Origin: Nocardioides mesophilus
GTDB taxonomy: Bacteria; Actinomycetota; Actinomycetes; Propionibacteriales; Nocardioidaceae
NCBI RefSeq assembly: GCF_014395785.1
Contig: NZ_CP060713.1
Span: forward strand, 3,872,501-3,936,500
Direction of reading: 5' to 3'
DNA: 64,000 bases
The notes beneath the pieces are model-generated. The model saw only the letters and a program-made list of their open reading frames with translations. It ran no database searches and was not told the DNA's origin. Positions 40,946-48,692 of the stretch are shown one piece after another. The first letter of the stretch is position 1, and every line of letters starts with the position of its first letter. The position numbers and the translations under genes were made by a program.

Positions 40946-41715
40946 CCCTGCGGACCGTGCGGGCCACGCGCTTCGTCGCGCCGCTGCGCGAGGGAGGCTC
41001 GCTGCCCGGGCTGATGGAGGCCGAGGACCTCGGCATCTACGTGTGCAAGTTCCGCGGCGCCGGCCAGGGCGCGAAGGTGCTGGTCGCCGAGGTGATCGTC
41101 GGGGAGCTGGCGCGCCGGCTCGGCATCGCCACCCCCGACCTCGTCGAGCTCGAGGTCGAGGAGGCGATCGCGAAGTACGAAGCCGACGAGGAGGTGCAGG
41201 ACCTGCTCACCGCGAGCCTCGGGCCCAACCTGGGCGTCGATTTCCTGCCCGGCTCGTTCGGCTTCGACTCCGGGGTGAGCCCGGACCCCGACCTGTCGGC
41301 GCGGATCCTCTGGCTGGACGCGCTGACCGCCAACGTGGACCGCTCCTGGCGCAACCCCAACCTGCTGGTCTGGCACGGCGACCTGTGGGCCATCGACCAC
41401 GGTGCCTGCCTGTGGTTCCACCACGGCTGGAGCGGCGGCATCGGCTCCCCGCAGCGGTTCGCGGCCCAGCCCTACGACGCGGCCGACCACGTGCTGGCGG
41501 CGTACCGCTCCGGCGTGCCCCGGGTCGACGCCGAGCTGGCCCCGCAGGTGACCCGCGAACTGCTCGAGGAGGTGGTGGGACTGGTGCCGGCGGTGTGGCT
41601 GGAGCCGGTGCCCGGGGCCGCCTCGCCCGAGCAGCTGCGGGCGGCGTACGTCGAGTTCCTGGTGGCCCGCGTGCAGGGCGAGCGGGCCTGGCTGCCCGCG
41701 GCGGGTGCGGCATGA
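40942..41715 (+). CDS. HipA-like kinase family protein
   Basis: 257 aa. The fold resembles HipA/PI3K-type protein kinases: LGIYVCKFRGAGQGAKVLVAE carries the ATP-binding lysine, LVELEVEEA, then ILWLDALTANVDRSWRNPN (catalytic Asp/Asn loop) and LWAIDHGACLWFHH (metal-binding aspartate). Unlike toxin HipA it lacks the N-terminal domain and a HipB partner. The GTG overlaps the ppk2 stop (GTGA) and its own stop overlaps the DUF3037 start (ATGA). HipA-like kinase plus DUF3037 is a recurrent pair of unknown function. Confidence 0.87.
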   Translation: MTLRTVRATRFVAPLREGGSLPGLMEAEDLGIYVCKFRGAGQGAKVLVAEVIVGELARRLGIATPDLVELEVEEAIAKYEADEEVQDLLTASLGPNLGVDFLPGSFGFDSGVSPDPDLSARILWLDALTANVDRSWRNPNLLVWHGDLWAIDHGACLWFHHGWSGGIGSPQRFAAQPYDAADHVLAAYRSGVPRVDAELAPQVTRELLEEVVGLVPAVWLEPVPGAASPEQLRAAYVEFLVARVQGERAWLPAAGAA

Positions 41716-42095
41716 CGCCGCGGATGGGCTTCCAGTACGTCGTCCTGCGCTGCGTGCCGCGCATCGACCGGGAGGAGTTCGTGAACGTCGGCGTGGTGCT
41801 CTACTGCCAGCAGAGCGACTTCCTGCAGGCGCAGTGCCACGTGGACGAGGCGCGGCTGACCGCCCTCGACCCGGTCGTCGACGTCGCGGCGGTCCGGTCC
41901 GCTCTCGCCGCGACCGAGGCGGTCTGTCGCGGGGACGCCTCCGCGGGCGCGGCAGGACAGGCGCCGATGGGCACCCGGTTCGGCTTCGTCAAGGCGCCCC
42001 GGAGCACCGTCGTGCAACCGGGACCGGTGCACGGCGGCAGCACCGACGACCCGGCCCGCCAGCTCGAGCACCTGGTGGACCGGCTGGTCCGCTGA
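41712..42095 (+). CDS. DUF3037 domain protein
   Basis: 127 aa. GFQYVVLRCVPRIDREEFVNVGVVLYCQ is the DUF3037 hallmark; RLTALDPVVDVAAVRSALAATEAVCRG and GTRFGFVKAPRSTVVQPGPVH complete the family. Its ATG overlaps the stop of the HipA-like gene by ATGA, so the two are coupled. The pairing suggests it is a substrate or regulator of the kinase (inference). Confidence 0.9.
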   Translation: MTPRMGFQYVVLRCVPRIDREEFVNVGVVLYCQQSDFLQAQCHVDEARLTALDPVVDVAAVRSALAATEAVCRGDASAGAAGQAPMGTRFGFVKAPRSTVVQPGPVHGGSTDDPARQLEHLVDRLVR

Positions 42096-42126
42096 CGGCG
42101 CGGCAGGCACCGCGCCGTCGGCCCGG

Positions 42127-43527
42127 TCAGAGGTGGATCATGTGGCCGGCGAGGCCCTCGACGGCTTCCTTGACCGCCTCGGACAGGGTCGGGTGCGCGA
42201 AGACGTTGCGGGCGACCTCGTCGGCGGTGAGGTCCCACCGCTGCGCGAGGGTCAGCGCCGGCAGCAGCTCGGTCACGTCGGGCCCGATCATGTGGGCGCC
42301 GATGATCTCGTTGTGCTTCGCGTCCGCGACCAGCTTCACGAAGCCGGTGGTGTCGCCGAGCCCCTTGGCCTTGCCGTTGGCGCTGAACGGGAACTTCGCG
42401 ACCTTGACGTCGTAGCCCTTCTCCTTGGCCTGCTCCTCGCTGTAGCCGAAGGAGGCGATCTGCGGCTGGCAGTACGTCGCCCGCGGGATCATGTCGAAGT
42501 CGATCTCCATCGTCTCCGCGCCGGCGATCGTCTCGGCGGTGACGATGCCCATCGCCTCCGCGGTGTGCGCGAGCATCAGCTTGCCGGTCACGTCGCCGAT
42601 CGCGTAGACACCCTCGACGTTGGTGCGGCCGCGGGCGTCGACGGCGATCGCGCCGCGGTCGGTCGTCTGCACGCCGGTGTTCTCGAGCCCGTAGCCCTCC
42701 AGGCGCGGGGCGAAGCCGATCGCCTGCATCACCTTGTCGGTCTCCAGCACCTGCTGGTCGCCGCCCTGGGCGGGGGAGACGGTGACCTTCACCTTGTCGC
42801 CGGAGTCGTCGATCGACTCGACCTTGGTGGAGAGCAGCACCTTCACGCCGAGCTTCTTGTAGTGCTTGAGGAGCTCCTTGGAGATCTCCGGGTCCTCGGT
42901 GGGGACCATCCGGTCCAGGAACTCCACGATCGTCACGTCGACGCCGAAGTTCTTCATCACGTAGGCGAACTCGACGCCGATCGCTCCGGAGCCGGCGATC
43001 ACGATCGAGCCGGGCAGCTCCGAGTCGAGGATCTGCTCCTCGTAGGTCACCACCCGCTCGGACAGCGAGGTGCCCGGGATCAACCGGGTGGTCGCGCCGG
43101 TCGCGATGATGAGCGCATCGCCGGTCACCTGGCTGGTGCTGCCGTCCTTGCCCTTCACGTCGACCGACTTCGGACCGGTCAGCGTGCCCCAGCCGTCGAT
43201 CTCGGTGATCTTGTTCTTCTTCATCAGGAAGTGGACGCCCTTGACGATGCTGTCCGAGACCTCGCGGCTGCGCGCGTGGGTCGGCTTGAACTCCATCGAC
43301 GCGTCGCCGGTGATCCCGAACTTGTCCTTCTCGTGGGTCAAGATGTGCGAGAGCTCCGCGTTGCGCAGCAGGGCCTTCGAGGGGATGCAGCCCACGTTGA
43401 GGCAGACCCCTCCCCAGTACTTCTCCTCGATGACGGCGACGCTCTTGCCGAGCTGCGCGGCACGGATGGCAGCGACGTACCCACCGGGGCCGGCGCCGAG
43501 GATGACAACGTCGAAGTGTTGGCTCAT
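42127..43527 (-). CDS. lpdA: Dihydrolipoyl dehydrogenase
   Basis: 466 aa. FAD motif [19 protein letters not shown], redox pair C42/C47 in [23 protein letters not shown] motif [19 protein letters not shown], second FAD block [21 protein letters not shown], and the C-terminal His-Glu active-site segment [12 protein letters not shown]. It is the E3 component of 2-oxoacid dehydrogenases and the glycine cleavage system; no E1/E2 genes adjoin. TAGGCT lies 7 bp before the ATG. Divergent from the DUF402 gene. Confidence 0.96.
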   Translation of the reverse strand: MSQHFDVVILGAGPGGYVAAIRAAQLGKSVAVIEEKYWGGVCLNVGCIPSKALLRNAELSHILTHEKDKFGITGDASMEFKPTHARSREVSDSIVKGVHFLMKKNKITEIDGWGTLTGPKSVDVKGKDGSTSQVTGDALIIATGATTRLIPGTSLSERVVTYEEQILDSELPGSIVIAGSGAIGVEFAYVMKNFGVDVTIVEFLDRMVPTEDPEISKELLKHYKKLGVKVLLSTKVESIDDSGDKVKVTVSPAQGGDQQVLETDKVMQAIGFAPRLEGYGLENTGVQTTDRGAIAVDARGRTNVEGVYAIGDVTGKLMLAHTAEAMGIVTAETIAGAETMEIDFDMIPRATYCQPQIASFGYSEEQAKEKGYDVKVAKFPFSANGKAKGLGDTTGFVKLVADAKHNEIIGAHMIGPDVTELLPALTLAQRWDLTADEVARNVFAHPTLSEAVKEAVEGLAGHMIHL

Positions 43528-43534
43528 GGGGGCC

Positions 43535-43540
43535 AGCCTA
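43535..43540 (-). promoter_or_regulatory. -10 box TAGGCT of lpdA
   Basis: Minus-strand TAGGCT, 7 bp upstream of the ATG at 43527. Confidence 0.5.
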
Positions 43541-43558
43541 TGCCGTGCCGCCGACCAC

Positions 43559-43564
43559 TAGGGT
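43559..43564 (+). promoter_or_regulatory. -10 box TAGGGT of the DUF402 gene
   Basis: TAGGGT, 7 bp upstream of the ATG at 43572; no ribosome-binding site. Confidence 0.5.
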
Positions 43565-43571
43565 GCGGGTC

Positions 43572-44174
43572 ATGGCTCGGGACGAGACGTGGGGCGTATG
43601 GCGGTACGGCGACGTGGCGATCCGGCGGGAGGCGCTCAAGGGCCATCCGTGGACGGCCTTCGCGACGTACGTCGTGGTGGACACCCCCGAGCTGCTGGTG
43701 ACCTACCTGGCCCCCGGGTCCACGCTCGGTTTCCCCGCCTGGCCGCTGGAGCGCTGGCAGCATCCCTGGCAGGTGGCCGGCCACGAGGCGTGGTCCGGTC
43801 ACGGGAAGCTGATGATGCAGCGACCGGGGGAGGCCTACTCCGTGGACGTGTTCTGGCGCGGGGAGCCCCGGGAATTCGCGGGGTGGTACCTCAACCTGCA
43901 GGAGCCGCTGGTCCGGGACGCGACCGGCTACGACACCCTCGACCACGAGCTCGACTTCTGGCTGCCCGCCGCGGGCGGCTGGGAGGTCAAGGACGCCGAG
44001 CTGTTCGAGGAGCGGGTGGCCGAGGAGCGCTACACCCCCGCGCAGGCCGAGGGCATCCGTCGCACCGGCCGCGAGATCGAGGCGATGCTGGTCGCCGGTG
44101 ACACCTGGTGGGACCGCGGCTGGGCCGAGTGGTCGCCCCCGCCGGAGTGGGGCCCGCTCCCGGTCACGGTCTGA
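43572..44174 (+). CDS. DUF402 domain protein
   Basis: 200 aa. GDVAIRREALKGHPWTAFATYVV opens the barrel; LLVTYLAPGSTLGFP, AYSVDVFWRGEPREFAGWYLN, GYDTLDHELDFWLPA and WEVKDAELFEERVAEERYTPAQ match DUF402. The last block (W-x-K-D-x-x-E-x-E-x-R) is the segment that binds divalent metal in the nucleoside-phosphatase branch. This differs clearly from the DUF402 protein at 4521. It is convergent with and overlaps the TOPRIM gene by 11 bp. Confidence 0.85.
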   Translation: MARDETWGVWRYGDVAIRREALKGHPWTAFATYVVVDTPELLVTYLAPGSTLGFPAWPLERWQHPWQVAGHEAWSGHGKLMMQRPGEAYSVDVFWRGEPREFAGWYLNLQEPLVRDATGYDTLDHELDFWLPAAGGWEVKDAELFEERVAEERYTPAQAEGIRRTGREIEAMLVAGDTWWDRGWAEWSPPPEWGPLPVTV

Positions 44175-44805
44175 CGCGGAGGTGGGCGAGCAGCCGCTCC
44201 AGCGGCCGCGGCGCCGCGTCGGGGTCGAGCGCCTCCACGAGCGCGCGGGCGTACTGCGCCTTGCGGCCGCTGTGGGTGCCGAGGAAGCGCCGCAGCTGCT
44301 GCTCGACGGGGCGCTGGCGGTGCGCCGGCTGCTGCTGCAGGATGCGGAAGCGGGCCAGCTCGCCCTGCGCCGCGACGACGTCCAGCACCGCGGCCGCGCC
44401 GAGGCTGCGGATCAGCTCCTCCTCGAGGTCGCGGACACAGACGAAGAAACCGAGGCCGGCCAGCCCCTCCCGGTCGAGGTCACCGGCCGCCCTCCCACCC
44501 GCCAACCCGGCGCCGACCAGGCCGCGCCGGAAGAACCGCTCCTCGGCGAGGTCGCAGAGACCGGCCAGCCGGGTGCCGGCCCCGTCGGGGCCGAAGCGCC
44601 CGAGGAACCGGACGATGTTCGTGGCGCCGCCCATCGCGACGACCCGGACGCCCTCGGTGGCCAGGTCGCGCCCGCGCCGGCGGGCCAGCGTCGTCACCGC
44701 CACCTCGTCGCTGACCCCCTCGACGAGCACGACCGTCTCGGGGCGCGCTGCGCGAACCGACCCGTCCATCCACGGAACCCCGTCCACGAAGGGGAACTCT
44801 GCCAA
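44164..44805 (-). CDS. TOPRIM domain (OLD-type) protein
   Basis: 213 aa. ETVVLVEGVSDEVAVTTLARRRG carries the TOPRIM glutamate; VRVVAMGGATNIVRFLGRFG and RLAGLCDLAEERFF supply the following strand and the acidic DxxE. The C-terminal part is helical (LGTHSGRKAQYARALVEAL). It looks like the nuclease half of an OLD-family endonuclease without the ABC ATPase half, a stand-alone form common in actinobacteria. The TTG at 44805 gives the longest plausible product; a GTG at 44784 or ATG at 44769 is equally possible. Confidence 0.78.
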   Translation of the reverse strand: MAEFPFVDGVPWMDGSVRAARPETVVLVEGVSDEVAVTTLARRRGRDLATEGVRVVAMGGATNIVRFLGRFGPDGAGTRLAGLCDLAEERFFRRGLVGAGLAGGRAAGDLDREGLAGLGFFVCVRDLEEELIRSLGAAAVLDVVAAQGELARFRILQQQPAHRQRPVEQQLRRFLGTHSGRKAQYARALVEALDPDAAPRPLERLLAHLRVRP

Positions 44806-44861
44806 GCCCGGGCGCCGGGCGCCATCGGGTTCGGCCCCCGGGCCTGGCGGCGGCCGCAGGA

Positions 44862-45605
44862 TCAGACCGGGACGAGCTCCACGGCGCCGACCGCGTAGCG
44901 AGCCAGGATGGTCCGCGCGACCTCCGGGTCTGCGCCCAGCGGCGCGGACACCGCGACCGCGCCGGCCTCGAGGGCCAGCTCGGCGGCCCGGTCCGGATGC
45001 GCCCCGGGAGCGAGGAACAGCGAGCCGACGGCGATGTGGCGCCGGCCCTCGGCCCGGAACTGCCGGACGGCCTCACCGGTGGTCGGGGGTGCGGCCGAGG
45101 CGAACGCGGCCACGGTGGGCAGCCGGTGCCGCGAGCTCCAGAGCCGCGCGAGCCGTGCGACCGCCTGGTTGGCCAGCGCGTCGGAGGAGCCCGCCGCGGC
45201 CAGCACCAGCGCGTCCAGCTCGCGCACCCGGGCCTCCTTGAGCGCGGTCCGCAGCCGACGATCGAGGACCTCCAGGAACGCGGTCTCCAGCCCGAGGATG
45301 CGGGTGGCGCGGATCTGCAGCCCCTGGTGCCGCGACGTGGCCTCGGCGATCGCCGCGGGGACGTCGACCTTGGCGTGGTAGGCCTCGGTGAGCAGCAGCG
45401 GCACCACGACGATCTCGTCGTAGCCGGCCCGCACGAGCTTGTCGACGACGGTGCCGAACGAGGGCCGCGCCAGCTCGAGGAACGCGGGCTCGATGCGCAG
45501 GTCGGGACGGAGCGCGCGGACCTGGTCGACGAGCGCCTTGATGGTCGCGGCCGACTGCGGGTCGCGGCTGCCGTGGGCGAGGGCTACCAGAGCGGGTGCG
45601 GTCAT
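44862..45605 (-). CDS. sirB: Sirohydrochlorin chelatase
   Basis: 247 aa, a two-lobed CbiX-type chelatase. ALVALAHGSRDPQSAATIKAL contains the N-terminal metal-binding histidine; VVVPLLLTEAYHAKVDVPAA and AVGSLFLAPGAHPDRAAEL supply further histidines. It inserts Fe(2+) into sirohydrochlorin, making the siroheme required by the sulfite reductase encoded first in this operon. Its ATG overlaps the stop of the 27-aa ORF (ATGA). It is the last gene of the operon. Confidence 0.92.
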   Translation of the reverse strand: MTAPALVALAHGSRDPQSAATIKALVDQVRALRPDLRIEPAFLELARPSFGTVVDKLVRAGYDEIVVVPLLLTEAYHAKVDVPAAIAEATSRHQGLQIRATRILGLETAFLEVLDRRLRTALKEARVRELDALVLAAAGSSDALANQAVARLARLWSSRHRLPTVAAFASAAPPTTGEAVRQFRAEGRRHIAVGSLFLAPGAHPDRAAELALEAGAVAVSAPLGADPEVARTILARYAVGAVELVPV

Positions 45606-45685
45606 GGGAGGGAGCCGCCTTCCTTGCGTCGGTTCAGGGGGGAGCGGGCGACGACGCTGTCGCGGTGGATCGTCGGGGTGCTCAT
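45602..45685 (-). CDS. 27-aa ORF embedded between cysH and the chelatase gene
   Basis: MSTPTIHRDSVVARSPLNRR plus seven residues. Its ATG overlaps the cysH stop codon (ATGA) and its stop codon overlaps the chelatase ATG (ATGA), exactly as for the other junctions of the operon, so ribosomes would have to translate it to pass from cysH to sirB. AAGGAAGG near its end can serve as ribosome-binding site for the chelatase. It has no cysteine and no hydrophobic segment. It may be a real small protein, a remnant of a larger gene, or only a coupling device. Confidence 0.5.
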   Translation of the reverse strand: MSTPTIHRDSVVARSPLNRRKEGGSLP

Positions 45686-46428
45686 GCGTGGATCCCGCAC
45701 TCGGTCTTGCCGGTGCCGGCCCAGCGGCCGCTGCGCGGGTCCTCGCCCGGGTCGACCCGGCGGGTGCACGGCCAGCAGCCGATCGAGGGGTAGCCGTCGT
45801 ACTGGAGCGGGTTCACCAGCACGCCGTGCTCGACGACGTACCGCTCGACGTCGTCGGCGGTCCACCGGGCCAGCGGCGACACCTTGACCTTGCGCTTCTT
45901 CTCGTCCCAGCCGATCACCGGGGCGATGACGCGGTTGCGGGTCTCGTCGCGGCGCAGCCCGGTGGCCCAGGCGTCGTAGCCGGCGAGGGCATCCTCCAGC
46001 GGCTTGACCTTGCGCAGCGCGCAGCAGAGGTCCGGGTCGCGGGCGAACAGGTCCTTGCCGTACACCGCGTCCTGCTCGGCCACCGTCTGCACCGGCGTGA
46101 TGCTGATCAGGTTCACCGGCAGCGTCGCCTCGACCGCGTCTCGGGTGCCGATGGTCTCGGCGAAGTGGTAGCCGGTGTCCAGGAAGACCACGTCCACCCC
46201 GGGAGCGACCTGGCCGGCCAGGTGCGCGAGCACCGCGTCGCCCATCGAGGAGGTGATGGCGAACCGGTCACCGAAGGTCGCCACCGCCCACTCGATGATG
46301 ATCTCGGCCGGCGCCAGCTCCAGCTCGGCGCCGGCGTGCCGCACCAGCTCCTTCAGCTCGCCCTCGGAGCGGCCCTCGGTGGCGGTGCCGCGGAAGGCCC
46401 GGGCCGCCGTGGTCGTCGCCGTGGTCAT
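45682..46428 (-). CDS. cysH: Adenylyl-sulfate / phosphoadenylyl-sulfate reductase
   Basis: 248 aa. FAITSSMGDAVLAHLA is the PP-loop-type nucleotide site, VFLDTGYHFAETIG follows, and four cysteines in CCALRKVKPL and CWPCTRRV are the [4Fe-4S] signature of the APS-reducing (assimilatory) branch. The C-terminal catalytic cysteine is in KTECGIH. It reduces activated sulfate to sulfite with thioredoxin. The ATG overlaps the upstream Zn-ribbon gene by ATGA. Confidence 0.95.
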   Translation of the reverse strand: MTTATTTAARAFRGTATEGRSEGELKELVRHAGAELELAPAEIIIEWAVATFGDRFAITSSMGDAVLAHLAGQVAPGVDVVFLDTGYHFAETIGTRDAVEATLPVNLISITPVQTVAEQDAVYGKDLFARDPDLCCALRKVKPLEDALAGYDAWATGLRRDETRNRVIAPVIGWDEKKRKVKVSPLARWTADDVERYVVEHGVLVNPLQYDGYPSIGCWPCTRRVDPGEDPRSGRWAGTGKTECGIHA

Positions 46429-46601
46429 GGCCGGGCGCCGTTCTGCGGGCGGGCGACCATGCCGAGCATCTTCAGCGAGAACGCCCGCAGGCAGGAGCGG
46501 CACTCCCACTGACCGTGGCCGCTGCCGGTCTCCGCCTCGTGCGGACGCAGGTCCTCGTCGCCGCAGTAGGGGCAGTGGAACGGCACGGCGCGCTCGCTCA
46601 T
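46425..46601 (-). CDS. Zinc-ribbon small protein of the sulfite reductase operon
   Basis: 58 aa. CPYCGDEDLRPHEAETGSGH followed by WECRSCLRAFSLKMLGM gives two CxxC pairs spaced as a zinc or iron ribbon. Short proteins of this kind sit between sulfite reductase and cysH in many actinobacteria; the role is unknown (electron transfer or assembly would be guesses). ATGA overlaps join it to both neighbours. Confidence 0.82.
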   Translation of the reverse strand: MSERAVPFHCPYCGDEDLRPHEAETGSGHGQWECRSCLRAFSLKMLGMVARPQNGARP

Positions 46602-48358
46602 CGCGTTGCCTCCAGGGTCCGTTCGCCGCGCAGCACCTCGTCGTCGGCGCGCGCCACCCAGGAGGCGAAGCTCTCGCCGTCGTGGCGCTCGTCGAGGTAG
46701 CCGGTGACCACGTTGGTGACGTAGTCGTCGAGCGCGGCGCTGGTGACCTTGTGCGCGCGGAGCTTCTTGCCCAGGCCGGGCTGCAGCCCGAGGCCGCCGC
46801 CGAGGTGGACCTGGAAGCCCTCCACCTGGTTGCCGTCGTCGTCGAGGACCAGCTGGCCCTTCAGCCCGATGTCGGCGACCTGGGTCCGGGCGCAGGCGTT
46901 CGGGCAGCCGTTGACGTTGACCGTGATCGGGGTGTCCAGGTCGGGGATGCGGCGCTCGAGCTCGCTGACCAGCGCGACCGCACGGTCCTTGGTGTCGACG
47001 ATCGCGAGCTTGCAGAACTCGATGCCGGTGCACGCCATCGTGGACCGACGCCAGTTCGACGGCCGAGTGGAGAGCCCGATCCGCTCCAGGGCGGCGACGA
47101 GGCCCTCGACGCGCTCCTCCTCGACCCCCAGCACGACCAGCTTCTGGTACGCCGTCAGCCGGACCCCGGCGGCGCCGTACTCCTCGACGAGGTCACCGAG
47201 CCGCGACAGCACCGTGCCGGAGATCCGTCCCACCGTCGGGGTCACGCCCAGGTAGAACAGGCCGTCCTTCTGCCGATGCACCCCGATGTGGTCGCCGTTG
47301 GCGGTGGGGACCGGGGGAGAGGGGCAGTCGACCAGGGTGCGGCCGAGGTACTTCTCCTCCAGCACCTCGCGGAACCGCTCGACGCCCCAGTCGGCGAGCA
47401 GGAACTTCAGCCGCGCACGCGAGCGGAGCCGGCGGTAGCCGTAGTCGCGGAACACCGAGATGACGCCCTCCCAGACATCGGGCACGTCCTCGAGCGGGAT
47501 CCACACGCCGAGCTTCTGCGCGAGCATCGGGTTCGTCGACAGGCCGCCGCCGACCCAGAGGTCGAAGCCGGGGCCGTGCTCGGGGTGGACGGTGCCGACG
47601 AAGGAGACGTCGTTGATCTCGGGGGCCACGTCCTGGCTGGGGTGCCCGGTCAGCGCGGTCTTGAACTTGCGGGGGAGGTTCGAGAACTCGGGGTCGCCGA
47701 TGTAGCGGCGCTTGATCTCCTCGAGCGCGGAGGTGCCGTCGATGATCTCGTCGGCGGCGACGCCGGCGACCGGCGAGCCGAGGAAGCCGCGCGGGGAGTC
47801 GCCGCAGGCCTCCTGGGTCTGCAGGCCGACCGCCTCGAGCCGCTGCCAGATCGTCGGCACGTCCTCGATCCGGATCCAGTGGTACTGCACGTTCTGGCGG
47901 TCGGTGAGGTCCGCGGTGTCGCGGCCGAAGTCGGTGGAGATCGCGCCGAGCACCCGCAGCTGCTCGGCGCCGAGCAGGGCGCCGTCGCTGCGCACCCGGA
48001 GCATGAAGAACTCGTCGTCGAGCTCCTCCGGCGCGAGCGCACCGGTCTTGCCGCCGTCGAGGCCCGGCTTGCGCTGGGTGTAGAGGCCCCACCAGCGGAA
48101 CCGGCCGCGCAGGTCCCCGCCGTCGATCGAGGCGAACCCGCGGCGCGAGTAGATGTTCTCGATGCGGGCCCGGACGTTGAGCGGGTTGTCGTCCTTCTTG
48201 GACTGCTCGTTGGCGTTGAGCGGCTCCCGGTAGCCGAGCGCCCACTGCCCCTCGCCGCGCGCGGGGCGGCTTCGCCGGGCGGCCGGGGCGGGACGGGCGG
48301 CCGGGGCCGGGGTGGAGGGATCGGAGGCGCCGGTGCGGCTCTGGCTGTGAGTGGTCAT
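46598..48358 (-). CDS. sir: Ferredoxin-dependent nitrite/sulfite reductase
   Basis: 586 aa. Residues 1-40 are Ala/Pro-rich; the repeated siroheme-binding domains follow (DLRGRFRWWGLYTQRKPG, TADLTDRQNVQYHWIRIEDVP, CGDSPRGFLGSPVAG). The [4Fe-4S]-siroheme cysteines are in MACTGIEFCKLA and NVNGCPNACARTQVADIG (CxxxxxC and CxxxC). Gene context with cysH and siroheme chelatase makes it a sulfite reductase. AGGA lies 8 bases before the ATG at 48358, which I prefer over an upstream in-frame ATG at 48406. A leader peptide ORF precedes it by 108 bp. Confidence 0.93.
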   Translation of the reverse strand: MTTHSQSRTGASDPSTPAPAARPAPAARRSRPARGEGQWALGYREPLNANEQSKKDDNPLNVRARIENIYSRRGFASIDGGDLRGRFRWWGLYTQRKPGLDGGKTGALAPEELDDEFFMLRVRSDGALLGAEQLRVLGAISTDFGRDTADLTDRQNVQYHWIRIEDVPTIWQRLEAVGLQTQEACGDSPRGFLGSPVAGVAADEIIDGTSALEEIKRRYIGDPEFSNLPRKFKTALTGHPSQDVAPEINDVSFVGTVHPEHGPGFDLWVGGGLSTNPMLAQKLGVWIPLEDVPDVWEGVISVFRDYGYRRLRSRARLKFLLADWGVERFREVLEEKYLGRTLVDCPSPPVPTANGDHIGVHRQKDGLFYLGVTPTVGRISGTVLSRLGDLVEEYGAAGVRLTAYQKLVVLGVEEERVEGLVAALERIGLSTRPSNWRRSTMACTGIEFCKLAIVDTKDRAVALVSELERRIPDLDTPITVNVNGCPNACARTQVADIGLKGQLVLDDDGNQVEGFQVHLGGGLGLQPGLGKKLRAHKVTSAALDDYVTNVVTGYLDERHDGESFASWVARADDEVLRGERTLEATR

Positions 48359-48405
48359 GTCACGTTCCTGGGACTCGATGACGCACGCATCGCTGCGGGG
48401 ATCCA

Positions 48406-48423
48406 CCCGACGACGTTGTCGGG
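48406..48423 (-). promoter_or_regulatory. Candidate attenuator hairpin between leader peptide and sulfite reductase
   Basis: CCCGAC/GTCGGG stem (6 bp, 6-base loop) within the 108-bp spacer. It could act with the upstream leader peptide in attenuation; no alternative antiterminator pairing was worked out. Confidence 0.35.
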
Positions 48424-48466
48424 GTGCATGCCGGCGACCGTGCGCCCGGCGGGAGCTGGGCGGATG

Positions 48467-48562
48467 TCAGAGCGGCCAGGGCAGACACATCATGCTGCGG
48501 GTGCGGCCGAGGTCCACGTGACGGCGGGTCACGAGGTACGTCGTCGTCGCAGCGCTGATCAT
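48467..48562 (-). CDS. Putative leader peptide of the sulfur operon
   Basis: 31 aa: [20 protein letters not shown], then [11 protein letters not shown]. The core TRRHVDLxR is the signature of short actinobacterial leader peptides found upstream of sulfur-assimilation genes, where a cysteine codon near the end is proposed to sense cysteinyl-tRNA supply. Here a single TGT cysteine codon lies six codons before the stop, and the sulfite reductase ATG is 108 bp downstream. No ribosome-binding site is evident; GAGACT 7 bp before the ATG suggests a leaderless start. Confidence 0.75.
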   Translation of the reverse strand: MISAATTTYLVTRRHVDLGRTRSMMCLPWPL

Positions 48563-48606
48563 GGGAGCAAGTCTCACGGTCCGGACGGCGTCACCACAAA
48601 CCGACA

Positions 48607-48621
48607 TCTCATGTCATGAGA
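48607..48621. promoter_or_regulatory. Palindromic operator candidate TCTCATG-T-CATGAGA
   Basis: A perfect 7-1-7 palindrome 45 bp upstream of the leader-peptide ATG and 72 bp upstream of glyA, in the divergent promoter region. Its place just above the expected -35 of the sulfur operon suits an activator; the regulator is unknown. Confidence 0.5.
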
Positions 48622-48679
48622 CGGGTGTCCAACATCCGGTACGCCGTTGTGGGGTAGCGGGCCGCGAGAGGCCGCTCAC

Positions 48680-48685
48680 TAGGGT
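48680..48685 (+). promoter_or_regulatory. -10 box TAGGGT of glyA
   Basis: TAGGGT, 7 bp upstream of the ATG at 48693. Confidence 0.55.
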
Positions 48686-48692
48686 GGACCCC

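Noticed and set aside
44806-44843. Terminator between the TOPRIM and chelatase genes
   Set aside because: GCCCGGG/CCCGGGC pair with a long loop in a region of overlapping GC repeats; too ambiguous to call.
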